From a virus, in the IMG/VR virus record IMGVR_UViG_3300048838_001135, positions 1 through 37,300 of that record: DNA of 37,300 bases, one strand, 5' to 3'. The notes under the pieces were generated by a model. It was not told where the DNA came from and did not search any database. It was given only the letters and a program-made list of their open reading frames with translations. Shown piece by piece: positions 29,733 through 37,036 of this stretch. The position numbers and the translations under genes were made by a program. Position 1 is the first letter of the stretch; each line of letters opens with the position of its first letter.

Positions 29733-31124
29733 ATGGCAAGCCCAAGTGTAACCTATAATTTCGTTAACGGAACCGTGGCTGATGGTGATCAAGTTGACAC
29801 CAACTTTCAAGATCTGATCAATGCCATGACTGATGGAACAAAATCATTTTCGATCGATGCTCTTACGGTCGCTGGTGCAGCATTATTTAACGGTGCTGTG
29901 ACGCTAGGCAACGCAACTAGCGATGATGTTGTTGTGACCGGATATCTTGCATCTAACCTGATCAGCAAGACGACGAACACCTATGCGTTGGGATCGTCAA
30001 CTATTCTATATTCTGCCGTATATGCGACAAGAATACTTGCTGGCGATGGCACTGCCGCAGCCCCTGCATATTCGTTTAATAGCACTGATAATGGCGATAA
30101 TGGCATGTATCTATCAGCTGCGAACGAGATTTCCTTTGCAACGGCTGGGACGCAGAGGATGGTAATTGAAGCTGGCGGCTTCATTGGGATAAACACCAGC
30201 AATGCAGCTAACCTATTTCACATTGTTGGTAATGCTAATGCATATCCTGTATATGTTCAAGCCAACACCACATCAGGACAATCCTACGGCCCGATTATCA
30301 CTGCCGGAACAAACAGTTCTGATATGGCATTTCTGGTAAAGAATGGTGCAGATAGTGCTACATATTTTGCAGTTAGAGGAGACGGCAACGTCGGTATCGG
30401 CACGGCTAGTCCTGGATTCAAACTAGATGTTTATGCTGATATCGGCAACTATGCTGCAAGAATCTACAATGATAATGGAGCCGCCAAGGGACTATACATC
30501 TATGCAAAAGCAAATGACGTGGGCGCAACGCCTGTATTGATGTGTGAATCTGCTGGTGCAAGTAATATATTCGTAGTAAATGACACAGGCAACGTCGGTA
30601 TCGGCACGGCTAGTCCAACCTATCGCCTAAGCGTTGTCGGTTCTGCTACTGACGCTACTCCTGCTATTGAAGTGAACAACTCTAGTGATGCTACAAAAAT
30701 AACTCTAAACTGCAACGGCACGATAACAGCGGATACATCTGCCTGGGCATCAGCAGCTGGAACTACTGTAGTTATCGACTCGAATACGTTTAAATTACTT
30801 TCGTCTTCGCTTCGATACAAAACAGAGATTCAAGAACTGTCCAGCGAAATTGATAGCAGCAAGATATACGACTTACATGCTGTAACGTTTCGTTATAAGA
30901 CGGACGATAAGCGCACCCTTGGTTATATCGCTGAAGAAGTGAACGATATAATCCCTGCTGTCGTGCACAGAGAAGCAAAAGGACCTAACGGAGAAATGGT
31001 TCCTGAGAGTGTTGCATATTCTCTCTTGCCTGTCCTTATTATCGAGGAAATGAAAAAACAACAAGCCCTCATCCAGGCACTCACCGAACGCCTAAATAAA
31101 CTTGAATCAAAAATAGCGGGATAA
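29733..31124 (+). CDS. Tail fibre with C-terminal S74 chaperone domain
   Basis: The 463-aa product starts at ATG 29733 (AGGAGAA upstream). Residues 1-80 are beta-rich (TYNFVNGTVADGDQVDTNFQ). The middle has GNVGIGTASP twice, the usual repeat of trimeric fibres. The end has the peptidase S74 intramolecular chaperone: SSLRYKTEI with the Ser/Lys pair of the self-cleavage site, FRYKTDDKRTLGYIAEEV, and a closing coiled coil (KQQALIQALTERLNKLE). The domain helps the trimer fold and is then cut off. This is the likely receptor-binding protein; a terminator overlaps its stop. Confidence 0.85.
   Translation: MASPSVTYNFVNGTVADGDQVDTNFQDLINAMTDGTKSFSIDALTVAGAALFNGAVTLGNATSDDVVVTGYLASNLISKTTNTYALGSSTILYSAVYATRILAGDGTAAAPAYSFNSTDNGDNGMYLSAANEISFATAGTQRMVIEAGGFIGINTSNAANLFHIVGNANAYPVYVQANTTSGQSYGPIITAGTNSSDMAFLVKNGADSATYFAVRGDGNVGIGTASPGFKLDVYADIGNYAARIYNDNGAAKGLYIYAKANDVGATPVLMCESAGASNIFVVNDTGNVGIGTASPTYRLSVVGSATDATPAIEVNNSSDATKITLNCNGTITADTSAWASAAGTTVVIDSNTFKLLSSSLRYKTEIQELSSEIDSSKIYDLHAVTFRYKTDDKRTLGYIAEEVNDIIPAVVHREAKGPNGEMVPESVAYSLLPVLIIEEMKKQQALIQALTERLNKLESKIAG
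30384..30616 (+). repeat. Pair of 29-bp direct repeats in the tail fibre gene
   Basis: The 29 bases at 30384-30412 recur exactly at 30588-30616; both encode GNVGIGTASP. The intervening sequence differs. Exact identity within otherwise unrelated sequence suggests recombination or strong constraint on this fibre motif, and could allow fibre-length changes. Confidence 0.85.
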
Positions 31125-31146
31125 TTATTTCCCGCCTTTTGGTTTT
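31116..31146 (+). terminator. Rho-independent terminator after the tail fibre gene
   Basis: GCGGGA (31116-31121) pairs with TCCCGC (31130-31135) over an 8-base loop that includes the fibre stop codon, followed by a T-rich run (31137-31146 and on). It ends the long late transcript. Confidence 0.75.
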
Positions 31147-31181
31147 TTGCCGCCTTTTCCTTTTTTAGTTCCGCATGGCAT
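31125..31181 (-). CDS. Very small lysine/glycine-rich protein
   Basis: An 18-codon frame, MPCGTKKGKGGKKPKGGK, starts at ATG 31181 with AAGGAG eight bases upstream and ends in TAA at 31125, one base from the fibre stop. Eight of 18 residues are Lys and six Gly. It lies alone on the minus strand in a 163-base gap. The ribosome site, ATG and extreme composition argue that it is real. Function unknown; nucleic-acid or membrane binding would suit the charge. Confidence 0.5.
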   Translation of the reverse strand: MPCGTKKGKGGKKPKGGK

Positions 31182-31287
31182 AGTCAATTCTCCTTTTAGT
31201 TTATTTTTCTTGATAAAACAGTTGAAACATAAGACTATTCGCATTAGTGTTGTATTTCAATATTCTTTTACTATTTGGATTTTATTT

Positions 31288-31623
31288 ATGACATTTTTCG
31301 ATTCACAGCTGCTGTTTTACGCGATAGTTCTTACCTTTATCGGTTTTTTAATACTTCAAAATCTTTATTTCCATAGAAAAGCAAAGTTTTTGTCTTTGAA
31401 CATAAAGGATCTTGAAGCTGATGTTACAGTTCAAAGAAGTAAAAACGACACATTAAATAGAGAGATCGAACATCTTCGAACTGATTTACTTCGGGCACAG
31501 AAAAACCCAGATGTTATTAGGGTTCTTTCAGATCTCAACAAAAACGGCACTGTTTTGCGTGTTGAAAGAATAGATCCTGATACTGTTTTTCAGTGGTCTC
31601 CTGGATCTGGCGTAAGGAATTAA
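31288..31623 (+). CDS. Membrane-anchored coiled-coil protein
   Basis: The 111-aa product from ATG 31288 has one N-terminal transmembrane segment (LLFYAIVLTFIGFLILQNLY), a basic patch (HRKAKF) and a coiled coil (DLEADVTVQRSKNDTLNREI; HLRTDLLRAQ). This design matches inner-membrane spanins, which pair with a lipoprotein during lysis. The only small lipoprotein with similar style lies far away (3676). The ribosome site is poor. It is directly followed by the PseB-like gene, so it may instead belong to the glycan cassette. Confidence 0.5.
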   Translation: MTFFDSQLLFYAIVLTFIGFLILQNLYFHRKAKFLSLNIKDLEADVTVQRSKNDTLNREIEHLRTDLLRAQKNPDVIRVLSDLNKNGTVLRVERIDPDTVFQWSPGSGVRN

Positions 31624-31624
31624 G

Positions 31625-32524
31625 ATGAAATCTTGCATTATAACTGGCGGCACTGGAACGCTTGGCCGCGAACTAATCAGGCAGATCACAGTTGGAAAGT
31701 ATTTTGATCCTATAGTGGTTTTTTCGCGAGACGAGGCAAAGCATATTGAACTAGAACGTGAATATGATAACGTCCGTACGTTTTTGGGTGATGTTGTCCG
31801 CAGTGAAGACATAGGATCTTGCATAAGAAAATACCAGCCAGATACCGTTTTCCACTGTGCTGCGCTTAAGCATGTCGATCGTGGCGAGGTTCAGACAACA
31901 CAGTATATTAATGTCAATCTTAATGGCACGATCAACGTCACAAATGCATGTTCTAATTTTCGCGTTAAGAATATGGTTTTCTTTTCGACTGATAAAGCAG
32001 TGCTGCCAATAAACGCCTACGGTATGACAAAGGCGTTGGCTGAAAAATACATACAAAGCAAGTGGTCAGATGATGAAAAGAGCACTAATTTTGCTATTTA
32101 TCGCTGGGGCAATATTCTTGGTTCTAACGGATCTGTGCTTAAGCAGTTTGTGAAAGACATTATCGATAAGAAAAGAATCAAAATCACTCATCAAGATATG
32201 ACCCGCTTTTGGCTCACGATAAGCGAGGCTGTATTCTATGTGCTTAATAGCTATCTTGAACGAACGATCCAGCCAAGGATCTGCCCCACGATCAAGGCGG
32301 CAACGCTGATCGATCTTGCCTATGCTGTGGCATCTTGCCTTAGCATGGAGTACGATCTTGATTTCAAGATCACAGGGATTCGGCCTGGCGAGAAGATCCA
32401 TGAACATCTGAAATCTGATCATGATTTTTGCATCAGATCTGATAATGCGCCAAGATACAAAGCTGATGAACTAGAAGCAAAAATTAAATCAACGGTATTG
32501 GAGCTCGCTGGATGGCTAAAATAG
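31625..32524 (+). CDS. PseB-like UDP-sugar 4,6-dehydratase
   Basis: The 299-aa product has a Rossmann loop TGGTGTLG (7-14), FHCAALKHVD (76-85), the catalytic STDKAVLPINAYGMTK with Thr122-Asp123-Lys124 and Tyr132-x3-Lys136, RWGNILGSNGS, and DMTRFWLT. This matches the soluble FlaA1/PseB family that converts UDP-GlcNAc to a 4-keto-6-deoxy (often 5-epimerised) sugar, the first step of pseudaminic-type and related pathways. Length is slightly below PseB (about 330). Start ATG 31625 after AAGGA. All catalytic residues are present. Confidence 0.82.
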   Translation: MKSCIITGGTGTLGRELIRQITVGKYFDPIVVFSRDEAKHIELEREYDNVRTFLGDVVRSEDIGSCIRKYQPDTVFHCAALKHVDRGEVQTTQYINVNLNGTINVTNACSNFRVKNMVFFSTDKAVLPINAYGMTKALAEKYIQSKWSDDEKSTNFAIYRWGNILGSNGSVLKQFVKDIIDKKRIKITHQDMTRFWLTISEAVFYVLNSYLERTIQPRICPTIKAATLIDLAYAVASCLSMEYDLDFKITGIRPGEKIHEHLKSDHDFCIRSDNAPRYKADELEAKIKSTVLELAGWLK

Positions 32525-33171
32525 GAATCATTGGTGCTCGGGGAAATATGGGAACACGCTACGGTCTTATCACCAAGGCTCTTGGCCATGAAGTGATCGA
32601 AGTTGATCTAGGATCGTCTAACAGACCACTTTTGCACGATTGCGATGGGATCATCATAGCAACGCCAACGGCAACACATTTCAATCTGATCATGGAATGG
32701 GGTCATAAGCCAATACTTTGCGAAAAGCCTATCAGCAAGCATGTTGATGAGATCGATGCATTGTTCTCACAAAAAGAATGTAAAAAACTCAATGTTCGTA
32801 TGATCAATCAGTACGAATATTATATTTTAAAGCAAAAAGAATTTGAGAAGATTGTTAAAGACGTTCCTTATCGTGGTTTACAGCCTCAGACGTTTTTCAA
32901 CTATTACAAGCATGGAAACGATGGGCTGATCTGGGATTGCATAAACATCATTGGTCTAAGTGGAGGGTCAGTTCAGATACATGGAACTGGTTTTATTTGG
33001 GAATGCATGATCAACAACATCCAACTTTGCATCAGCGAGATGGATCGTGCTTATATCTGGAACATCAGAAGTTGGCTCAATAAATTTGACGAGAATCATG
33101 AGTATATTGTTAAAGCACATAAAAAATGCCATGAAATGGAGCAAAAACTAAAAAATGACTACAAGAGTTGA
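32512..33171 (+). CDS. Short Gfo/Idh/MocA-type oxidoreductase
   Basis: The 219-aa product has an N-terminal NAD(P)-binding GIIGARGNMG (5-14), GIIIATPTATHFNLI and the family's CEKPIS motif (Lys of EKP being catalytic). The C-terminal part (residues 120-219) is shorter than the usual 200-residue beta-sheet domain. Such enzymes oxidise or reduce sugar hydroxyls, often before a transamination. It lies between the dehydratase and the cytidylyltransferase and overlaps both. Substrate unknown. It could be a trimmed version that is still active, or one with changed function. Confidence 0.7.
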   Translation: MAKIGIIGARGNMGTRYGLITKALGHEVIEVDLGSSNRPLLHDCDGIIIATPTATHFNLIMEWGHKPILCEKPISKHVDEIDALFSQKECKKLNVRMINQYEYYILKQKEFEKIVKDVPYRGLQPQTFFNYYKHGNDGLIWDCINIIGLSGGSVQIHGTGFIWECMINNIQLCISEMDRAYIWNIRSWLNKFDENHEYIVKAHKKCHEMEQKLKNDYKS

Positions 33172-33874
33172 AATATGCATTCAGGCACGTAACAGTTCAA
33201 GCAGAATGCCAGGAAAAAGCATTAAGCCCCTAGGCGATGGCACGATCATCAGCTATATGCTGCAAGCGATCAAAAACGCAATAAACCCACTTCGCGGTGA
33301 TGCTACGGTTTTTAACTTTGATTTTGGTGTGAATTTGCTGGTTCCAGAAGACGAGTTTTCTGACTGGTCGTCGCGTCACAAAGATAATTTTGACATGATC
33401 TTTGGCGGTGATCTTAACAACGTATTCTCTCGGTTTTGGACAATTTACAATTTGAAAAAACCAAAATACGTTATGCGTCTTACTGCCGATTGCCCGTTGA
33501 TTCCGCAGCCAGCTATCAACCGATCGATCTATCAATGCACCAAGCATCGGCTTGATTATCTGTGCAATAGCTGGGAACATATACGCACAACACCGGACGG
33601 CCACGATGTTGAAATCATGTCGGCAGATGCAATGGAATGGCTGTTTAAGCACAATTCAGATCCAGAGGATTTCGAACACGTTACGATCGCTTTAAGAAAG
33701 CATGTTCCATCTCATCTCAGGATCGGAGTGTTACTGACAAAAGAGGACAATTCTCACATAAAATGCTCGATTGACACGCCACAGGACTTTGATGCTGTCA
33801 ACTATAGGCTTAAATCGAGTAGTGAAAAACGAAAAAAAGCAACGGAAATGGGGTTTGGAATCTATGACTATTGA
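33155..33874 (+). CDS. SpsF/CMP-sugar synthetase-like cytidylyltransferase
   Basis: The 239-aa product starts with the nucleotide-binding IQARNSSSRMPGKSIKPLGD (9-28), the family motif QAR-x5-R-x-P-x-K, and has DLNNVFSRFW, VMRLTADCPLIPQPAI and TPDGHDVEIMSADAMEWL. This is the SpsF branch of the CMP-Kdo/CMP-sialate synthetase superfamily, which joins CMP to an acidic sugar to make the transferase donor. It pairs naturally with the NeuB-like synthase. The ribosome site is weak (GGAG at 14 bases). It overlaps both neighbours. Confidence 0.78.
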   Translation: MTTRVEICIQARNSSSRMPGKSIKPLGDGTIISYMLQAIKNAINPLRGDATVFNFDFGVNLLVPEDEFSDWSSRHKDNFDMIFGGDLNNVFSRFWTIYNLKKPKYVMRLTADCPLIPQPAINRSIYQCTKHRLDYLCNSWEHIRTTPDGHDVEIMSADAMEWLFKHNSDPEDFEHVTIALRKHVPSHLRIGVLLTKEDNSHIKCSIDTPQDFDAVNYRLKSSSEKRKKATEMGFGIYDY

Positions 33875-35090
33875 TAACATTATGCTTGATCGTGCAAATC
33901 GGTGCATAGCCCAAGGCTATCTCACAAATTCTAAAAATCCAGAGACAGACATTTTTGGCGTATTCCCTACGCATTTTAAAAAAGGCAAGGGCTGCTGGAT
34001 CTATGACACTGAAAACGAAAGGTACATGGATTTAGTGTGCGCTCTTGGCTGCAATCTTTTTGGCTATGGAAATTTGCTGATAGAAAATCAAGTCACTGCT
34101 GATTTTGGCCTATGCCTTGGCGGTAGCACCGTGCATGAAGTCTATGCTGCCGAAGCGGTTAAGAATGTTTTTCCTTGGATTGAAAAGATCAAATTTGTAA
34201 ATTCTGGCACCGAAGCTTGCATGGCAGCGGTTAGGATCGCCAGATCTTACACTGGACGACCGTATATTCTAAGCCAGGGCTATCACGGTTGGTCCGATGA
34301 ATTTGTATCGCTTACACCGCCAGCCAACGGGATCAATCGCTTTTCTTCTATCTTTGAACTGCCGCAGGATTTTGATGATATCCCAGATGAGATCATTTCG
34401 AACACTGCGGCCATCATCATTGAACCTGTCATTTTGGACGATAGCAGAGCTCGCATTGAATGGCTCAAAAAGCTTCGGACGCTTTGCACAGAAAAAGGCA
34501 TTGTGCTGATTTTCGATGAAATTGTTACGGGTATCCGTTATCCAGATCATGCCGTAGCGAAGCACTGGAACATCACACCAGATCTGTTCTTACTTGGGAA
34601 AGCTATCGGCAATGGTCATAAGATTGCCCTCGTAGCTGGCCCTAGCGCGCTCATGGACGGCAAATATTTTGTATCAGGCAGTTATTTTGGCCAAATTACA
34701 TCGCTGCAAGCTGTGCGGGCAGTGATTGAACTAATAACAAAAAAGGCCAATCAATATAATATCAACGTTCTTAACGATAAAACAAAATATTTTAGAGATT
34801 CTTTTAACTCGCTTGGTCCTGACATTGTTCGCCTTGAAGGCTGGGGGAATCGATGCAATTTCGTTGGTAGCGATTACAATCTGGCTCTTTTTCGGCAAGA
34901 AATGATCAAGGCACGTTATTTCACTAAGACAACATTCCTTTCAAATTTTGATATTTGTGATCATTTTTCAGATATTCTCTATACGGCAAAAATGATATTA
35001 AGTCGCATTGCTCTTGGTGAGATCAAACTTGAAGGCAAGATGCCTGTTAAACCGTTTTCACAAGTTGTAAGGGAGAAAGCCAATGGATAA
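33864..35090 (+). CDS. Class III PLP aminotransferase (glutamate-1-semialdehyde mutase-like)
   Basis: The 408-aa product (ATG 33864) has the PLP-phosphate motif NSGTEACMAAVRIAR (113-127), GYHGW, IFDEIVTGIR and the Schiff-base Lys246 in GKAIGNG. It belongs to the acetylornithine/glutamate-1-semialdehyde branch, not the DegT branch used by PseC. It likely adds an amino group to a keto intermediate made by the neighbouring oxidoreductase or dehydratase. It lies in the sugar cassette, so it is probably a sugar-amine enzyme. The frame is open upstream to 33771, but that is inside the previous gene. Confidence 0.78.
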   Translation: MTIDNIMLDRANRCIAQGYLTNSKNPETDIFGVFPTHFKKGKGCWIYDTENERYMDLVCALGCNLFGYGNLLIENQVTADFGLCLGGSTVHEVYAAEAVKNVFPWIEKIKFVNSGTEACMAAVRIARSYTGRPYILSQGYHGWSDEFVSLTPPANGINRFSSIFELPQDFDDIPDEIISNTAAIIIEPVILDDSRARIEWLKKLRTLCTEKGIVLIFDEIVTGIRYPDHAVAKHWNITPDLFLLGKAIGNGHKIALVAGPSALMDGKYFVSGSYFGQITSLQAVRAVIELITKKANQYNINVLNDKTKYFRDSFNSLGPDIVRLEGWGNRCNFVGSDYNLALFRQEMIKARYFTKTTFLSNFDICDHFSDILYTAKMILSRIALGEIKLEGKMPVKPFSQVVREKANG

Positions 35091-35271
35091 AGTAAAATTG
35101 AAAGAACTGATGTTGAAGAAAAAAGAATTGGATGATCGTGCCGCAGCACTGCAAAAAGAACAGCTGGAATGGAACAAAAAGATTGTTCAACTAACGGGTC
35201 AACAAAAAATGAGCTTTGAAGATCTTCTTTTGAAAGTGATCGACGATGATCAAGCGGGGGTTCAGAGTTGA
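35083..35271 (+). CDS. Small coiled-coil protein
   Basis: The 62-aa product (ATG 35083, GGGAG upstream, overlapping the aminotransferase stop) is a charged helix (VKLKELMLKKKELDDRAAAL; QKEQLEWNKKIVQL) with a short acidic end. The next gene, a GNAT, starts in a 4-base overlap. It may be a partner or stabiliser of the acyltransferase. Not recognised. Confidence 0.5.
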   Translation: MDKVKLKELMLKKKELDDRAAALQKEQLEWNKKIVQLTGQQKMSFEDLLLKVIDDDQAGVQS

Positions 35272-35798
35272 TAGATTTTGGATATGGTGTTCGGCTCACA
35301 GCTGTAGAGCAAAAATCGTTAGAATCAATAAGGTATTATCGTAATTTGCCGGAACTAAATCGTTGGTTTCGGCAAAACACTGATCTTAGCCAATGGGAAA
35401 ATCTCAACTATTGGCAAACTGTATGGTCTGGTCATCAGCATAAGTTTTTTCAAGTGTATCCTAACGGATCCGACGACTATATTGGTGTTGCGGGTCTTTG
35501 CTATATCGATCGGCAGAATTCTCGCGCAGAATTTTCGCTTTGGATCATGCCAGAACAGCAGCATCATGGTTTTGGAACTGCTGCATTGAAGACGCTTTTT
35601 GACCATGGATTTGACGATTTAAATTTGCATCTTATTTATGGCGAGACGTTTGACGGCAATCCTGCGCTGGATCTTTTTGTAAAAAAGCTTGGAATGCGGT
35701 ATGATGGTTGTCGTCAAGAGTTTTATTTTAAACGCGGCAAATACATTGACGCACATGTCATTTCGCTAACGGGGGCTCAGAGACAATGGAACAGATGA
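35268..35798 (+). CDS. GNAT acetyltransferase (RimJ/PseH-like)
   Basis: The 176-aa product starts with TTG at 35268, overlapping the previous stop (TTGA) with a G-rich ribosome site. It has SIRYYRNLPELNRWFRQNTD, YIGVAGLCYIDRQNSRAEFS, the acyl-CoA loop region QQHHGFGTAALKTLFDHGF and LHLIYGETFDGNPALDLFVK, ending KLGMRYDG. This is the RimJ/RimL/PseH type that acylates amino groups. As the last gene of the sugar cassette it is the second GNAT of the genome. It may N-acylate a second amino position of the sugar. Confidence 0.75.
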   Translation: MIDFGYGVRLTAVEQKSLESIRYYRNLPELNRWFRQNTDLSQWENLNYWQTVWSGHQHKFFQVYPNGSDDYIGVAGLCYIDRQNSRAEFSLWIMPEQQHHGFGTAALKTLFDHGFDDLNLHLIYGETFDGNPALDLFVKKLGMRYDGCRQEFYFKRGKYIDAHVISLTGAQRQWNR

Positions 35799-36022
35799 TC
35801 GTGATCGTTCTCGTTATGATTTTGGCGGTTGAATGCATTGGCGTGTGGAGCATTTATCGGTTAAACGGAAAAATTCATCTTGAGCCAAAAGCCCCAGATA
35901 GCCGACCGGTAGAGGAACGTGTTAATATGCCATTAGGAGTTTTGCCAATCAAGCGTCATTCTGAACAGGATCTTTTCTACAAGGAGATCGCGCGTGACAA
36001 AACTGGATCAATCTTTAGTTGA
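35786..36022 (+). CDS. Small membrane protein
   Basis: The 78-aa product begins with a single transmembrane stretch (MIVIVLVMILAVECIGVWSI) and continues with a polar tail. It overlaps the GNAT gene by 13 bases and the following gene by 29. Role unknown; this row of three small membrane or helical genes could carry lysis functions. Confidence 0.55.
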   Translation: MEQMIVIVLVMILAVECIGVWSIYRLNGKIHLEPKAPDSRPVEERVNMPLGVLPIKRHSEQDLFYKEIARDKTGSIFS

Positions 36023-36239
36023 GGTTCTCTTAGCTATAGCGATCGGTTTTTCAAGCCTTACTTTCTACTTCGTTCGACAGTCTTTACAAAAACTCCATGA
36101 TGAATCTATTGCATTAAAAAATAGTTTTGATAAATTCAGAGAAGAGATTTCTGAAAAGGTTAAAGAGTTAGAGATCCAGCTTGCGGTTTTTGGCCGTGAT
36201 CTGGATCATTATACAGAGGAGAAACGAAATGATCGTTGA
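35994..36239 (+). CDS. Small membrane coiled-coil protein
   Basis: The 81-aa product starts at GTG 35994 with AAGGAG upstream. One transmembrane segment (LLAIAIGFSSLTFYFVRQSL) is followed by a coiled coil (LKNSFDKFREEISEKVKELE). It has the shape of an i-spanin or holin-associated protein. It overlaps the genes on both sides. No family recognised. Confidence 0.55.
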   Translation: MTKLDQSLVEVLLAIAIGFSSLTFYFVRQSLQKLHDESIALKNSFDKFREEISEKVKELEIQLAVFGRDLDHYTEEKRNDR

Positions 36240-36489
36240 GCAAACGATGGATTTGATCAAGTTTTGCGATATTCTGATTTCAGAAATTGAAAAGGCGTTA
36301 TCTGATGGTAAACTCACGGGTGAGGAAATAAGAAAAATTTTAATCACTAATTCGAGCTCGGCTTTCAATGCTGTGTGGCGGGTATGGGAAGTATCTGATG
36401 AATTAATGGTATGTCCTCAGGACGAGGCTCTTAGATTGCAAAAAGAAGCAATGAAAGTTTTACTCAAATTAGTGAAGGCTATATTCTAA
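36229..36489 (+). CDS. Hypothetical helical protein
   Basis: The 86-aa product starts at ATG 36229 with AGGAG upstream and overlaps the previous gene by 11 bases. It is helical (MDLIKFCDILISEIEKALSD; EIRKILITNS; AMKVLLKLVKAIF) without transmembrane segments. It converges with the Gln-rich lipoprotein gene, overlapping by 11 bases. Not recognised. Confidence 0.5.
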   Translation: MIVEQTMDLIKFCDILISEIEKALSDGKLTGEEIRKILITNSSSAFNAVWRVWEVSDELMVCPQDEALRLQKEAMKVLLKLVKAIF

Positions 36490-37012
36490 CGACTTCTGAC
36501 TGACAGTCGCCACAATAATTTTCGTCGTACTCCAAAGTCCAGGGGCTTTGTTGTTGCTGCTGCTGCTGCTGAATTGGTGGTACCGGAACTGGTTGTTGTG
36601 GATACCAACGTCCTTTTCCTTTGCATGTGACATTGTTGGGGCACTGCACTGTTCGCGTGAAGGTGTTATCCTGATTGAATAGATAAGAACGTTGGCAATT
36701 ACTGATATCGATCTTATTAGTCGCATTGGAGTTAGCATTAACAGTGATCGAAATAGGCTGTCCAGATTGATTTTGGTTTTGCCCCTGAAGCTGACCTTGA
36801 TTTTGACCTTGGCATTGGCCTTGTGTCTGACAGTTGCCGACATTTGGCTGGCACTGGCAGTTATTATTTGTGCATACGCATGATTGACCAGCAAGCCCAC
36901 CGATTATCGTAATATCGCCTTTGCTTGGTTCGTCTTTGTAGATTCTGTCTCGATCACCGCATGATGCGAACACAGCAGCTGTTAAAATGGTTGCAAATAC
37001 TAATTTTTTCAT
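36479..37012 (-). CDS. Gln/Cys-rich lipoprotein
   Basis: The 177-aa product from ATG 37012 (AGGAG upstream) has a lipoprotein signal ending FASC, Cys18. It has a short region with CVCTNNNCQCQ, a Gln/Asn-Gly repeat run (about residues 58-82), a beta part with Cys pairs (CQRSYLF; CPNNVTCKGKG), a run of eight Gln encoded by CAG/CAA, and a final CGDC. It is likely exported and lipidated. In the joined genome it follows the dipeptide-repeat protein. Function unknown; surface masking or exclusion of other phages is possible. Confidence 0.7.
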   Translation of the reverse strand: MKKLVFATILTAAVFASCGDRDRIYKDEPSKGDITIIGGLAGQSCVCTNNNCQCQPNVGNCQTQGQCQGQNQGQLQGQNQNQSGQPISITVNANSNATNKIDISNCQRSYLFNQDNTFTRTVQCPNNVTCKGKGRWYPQQPVPVPPIQQQQQQQQSPWTLEYDENYCGDCQSEVVRI

Positions 37013-37036
37013 CGTTAAACTCCTAATTTTTATATG

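Noticed and set aside
31147-31287. Longer N-terminus for the membrane coiled-coil protein
   Set aside because: It begins with a TTG without ribosome site, overlaps the terminator and is antisense to the tiny Lys-rich frame.
33771-33863. Longer N-terminus for the aminotransferase
   Set aside because: It would be fully inside the cytidylyltransferase gene and is not needed for the fold.
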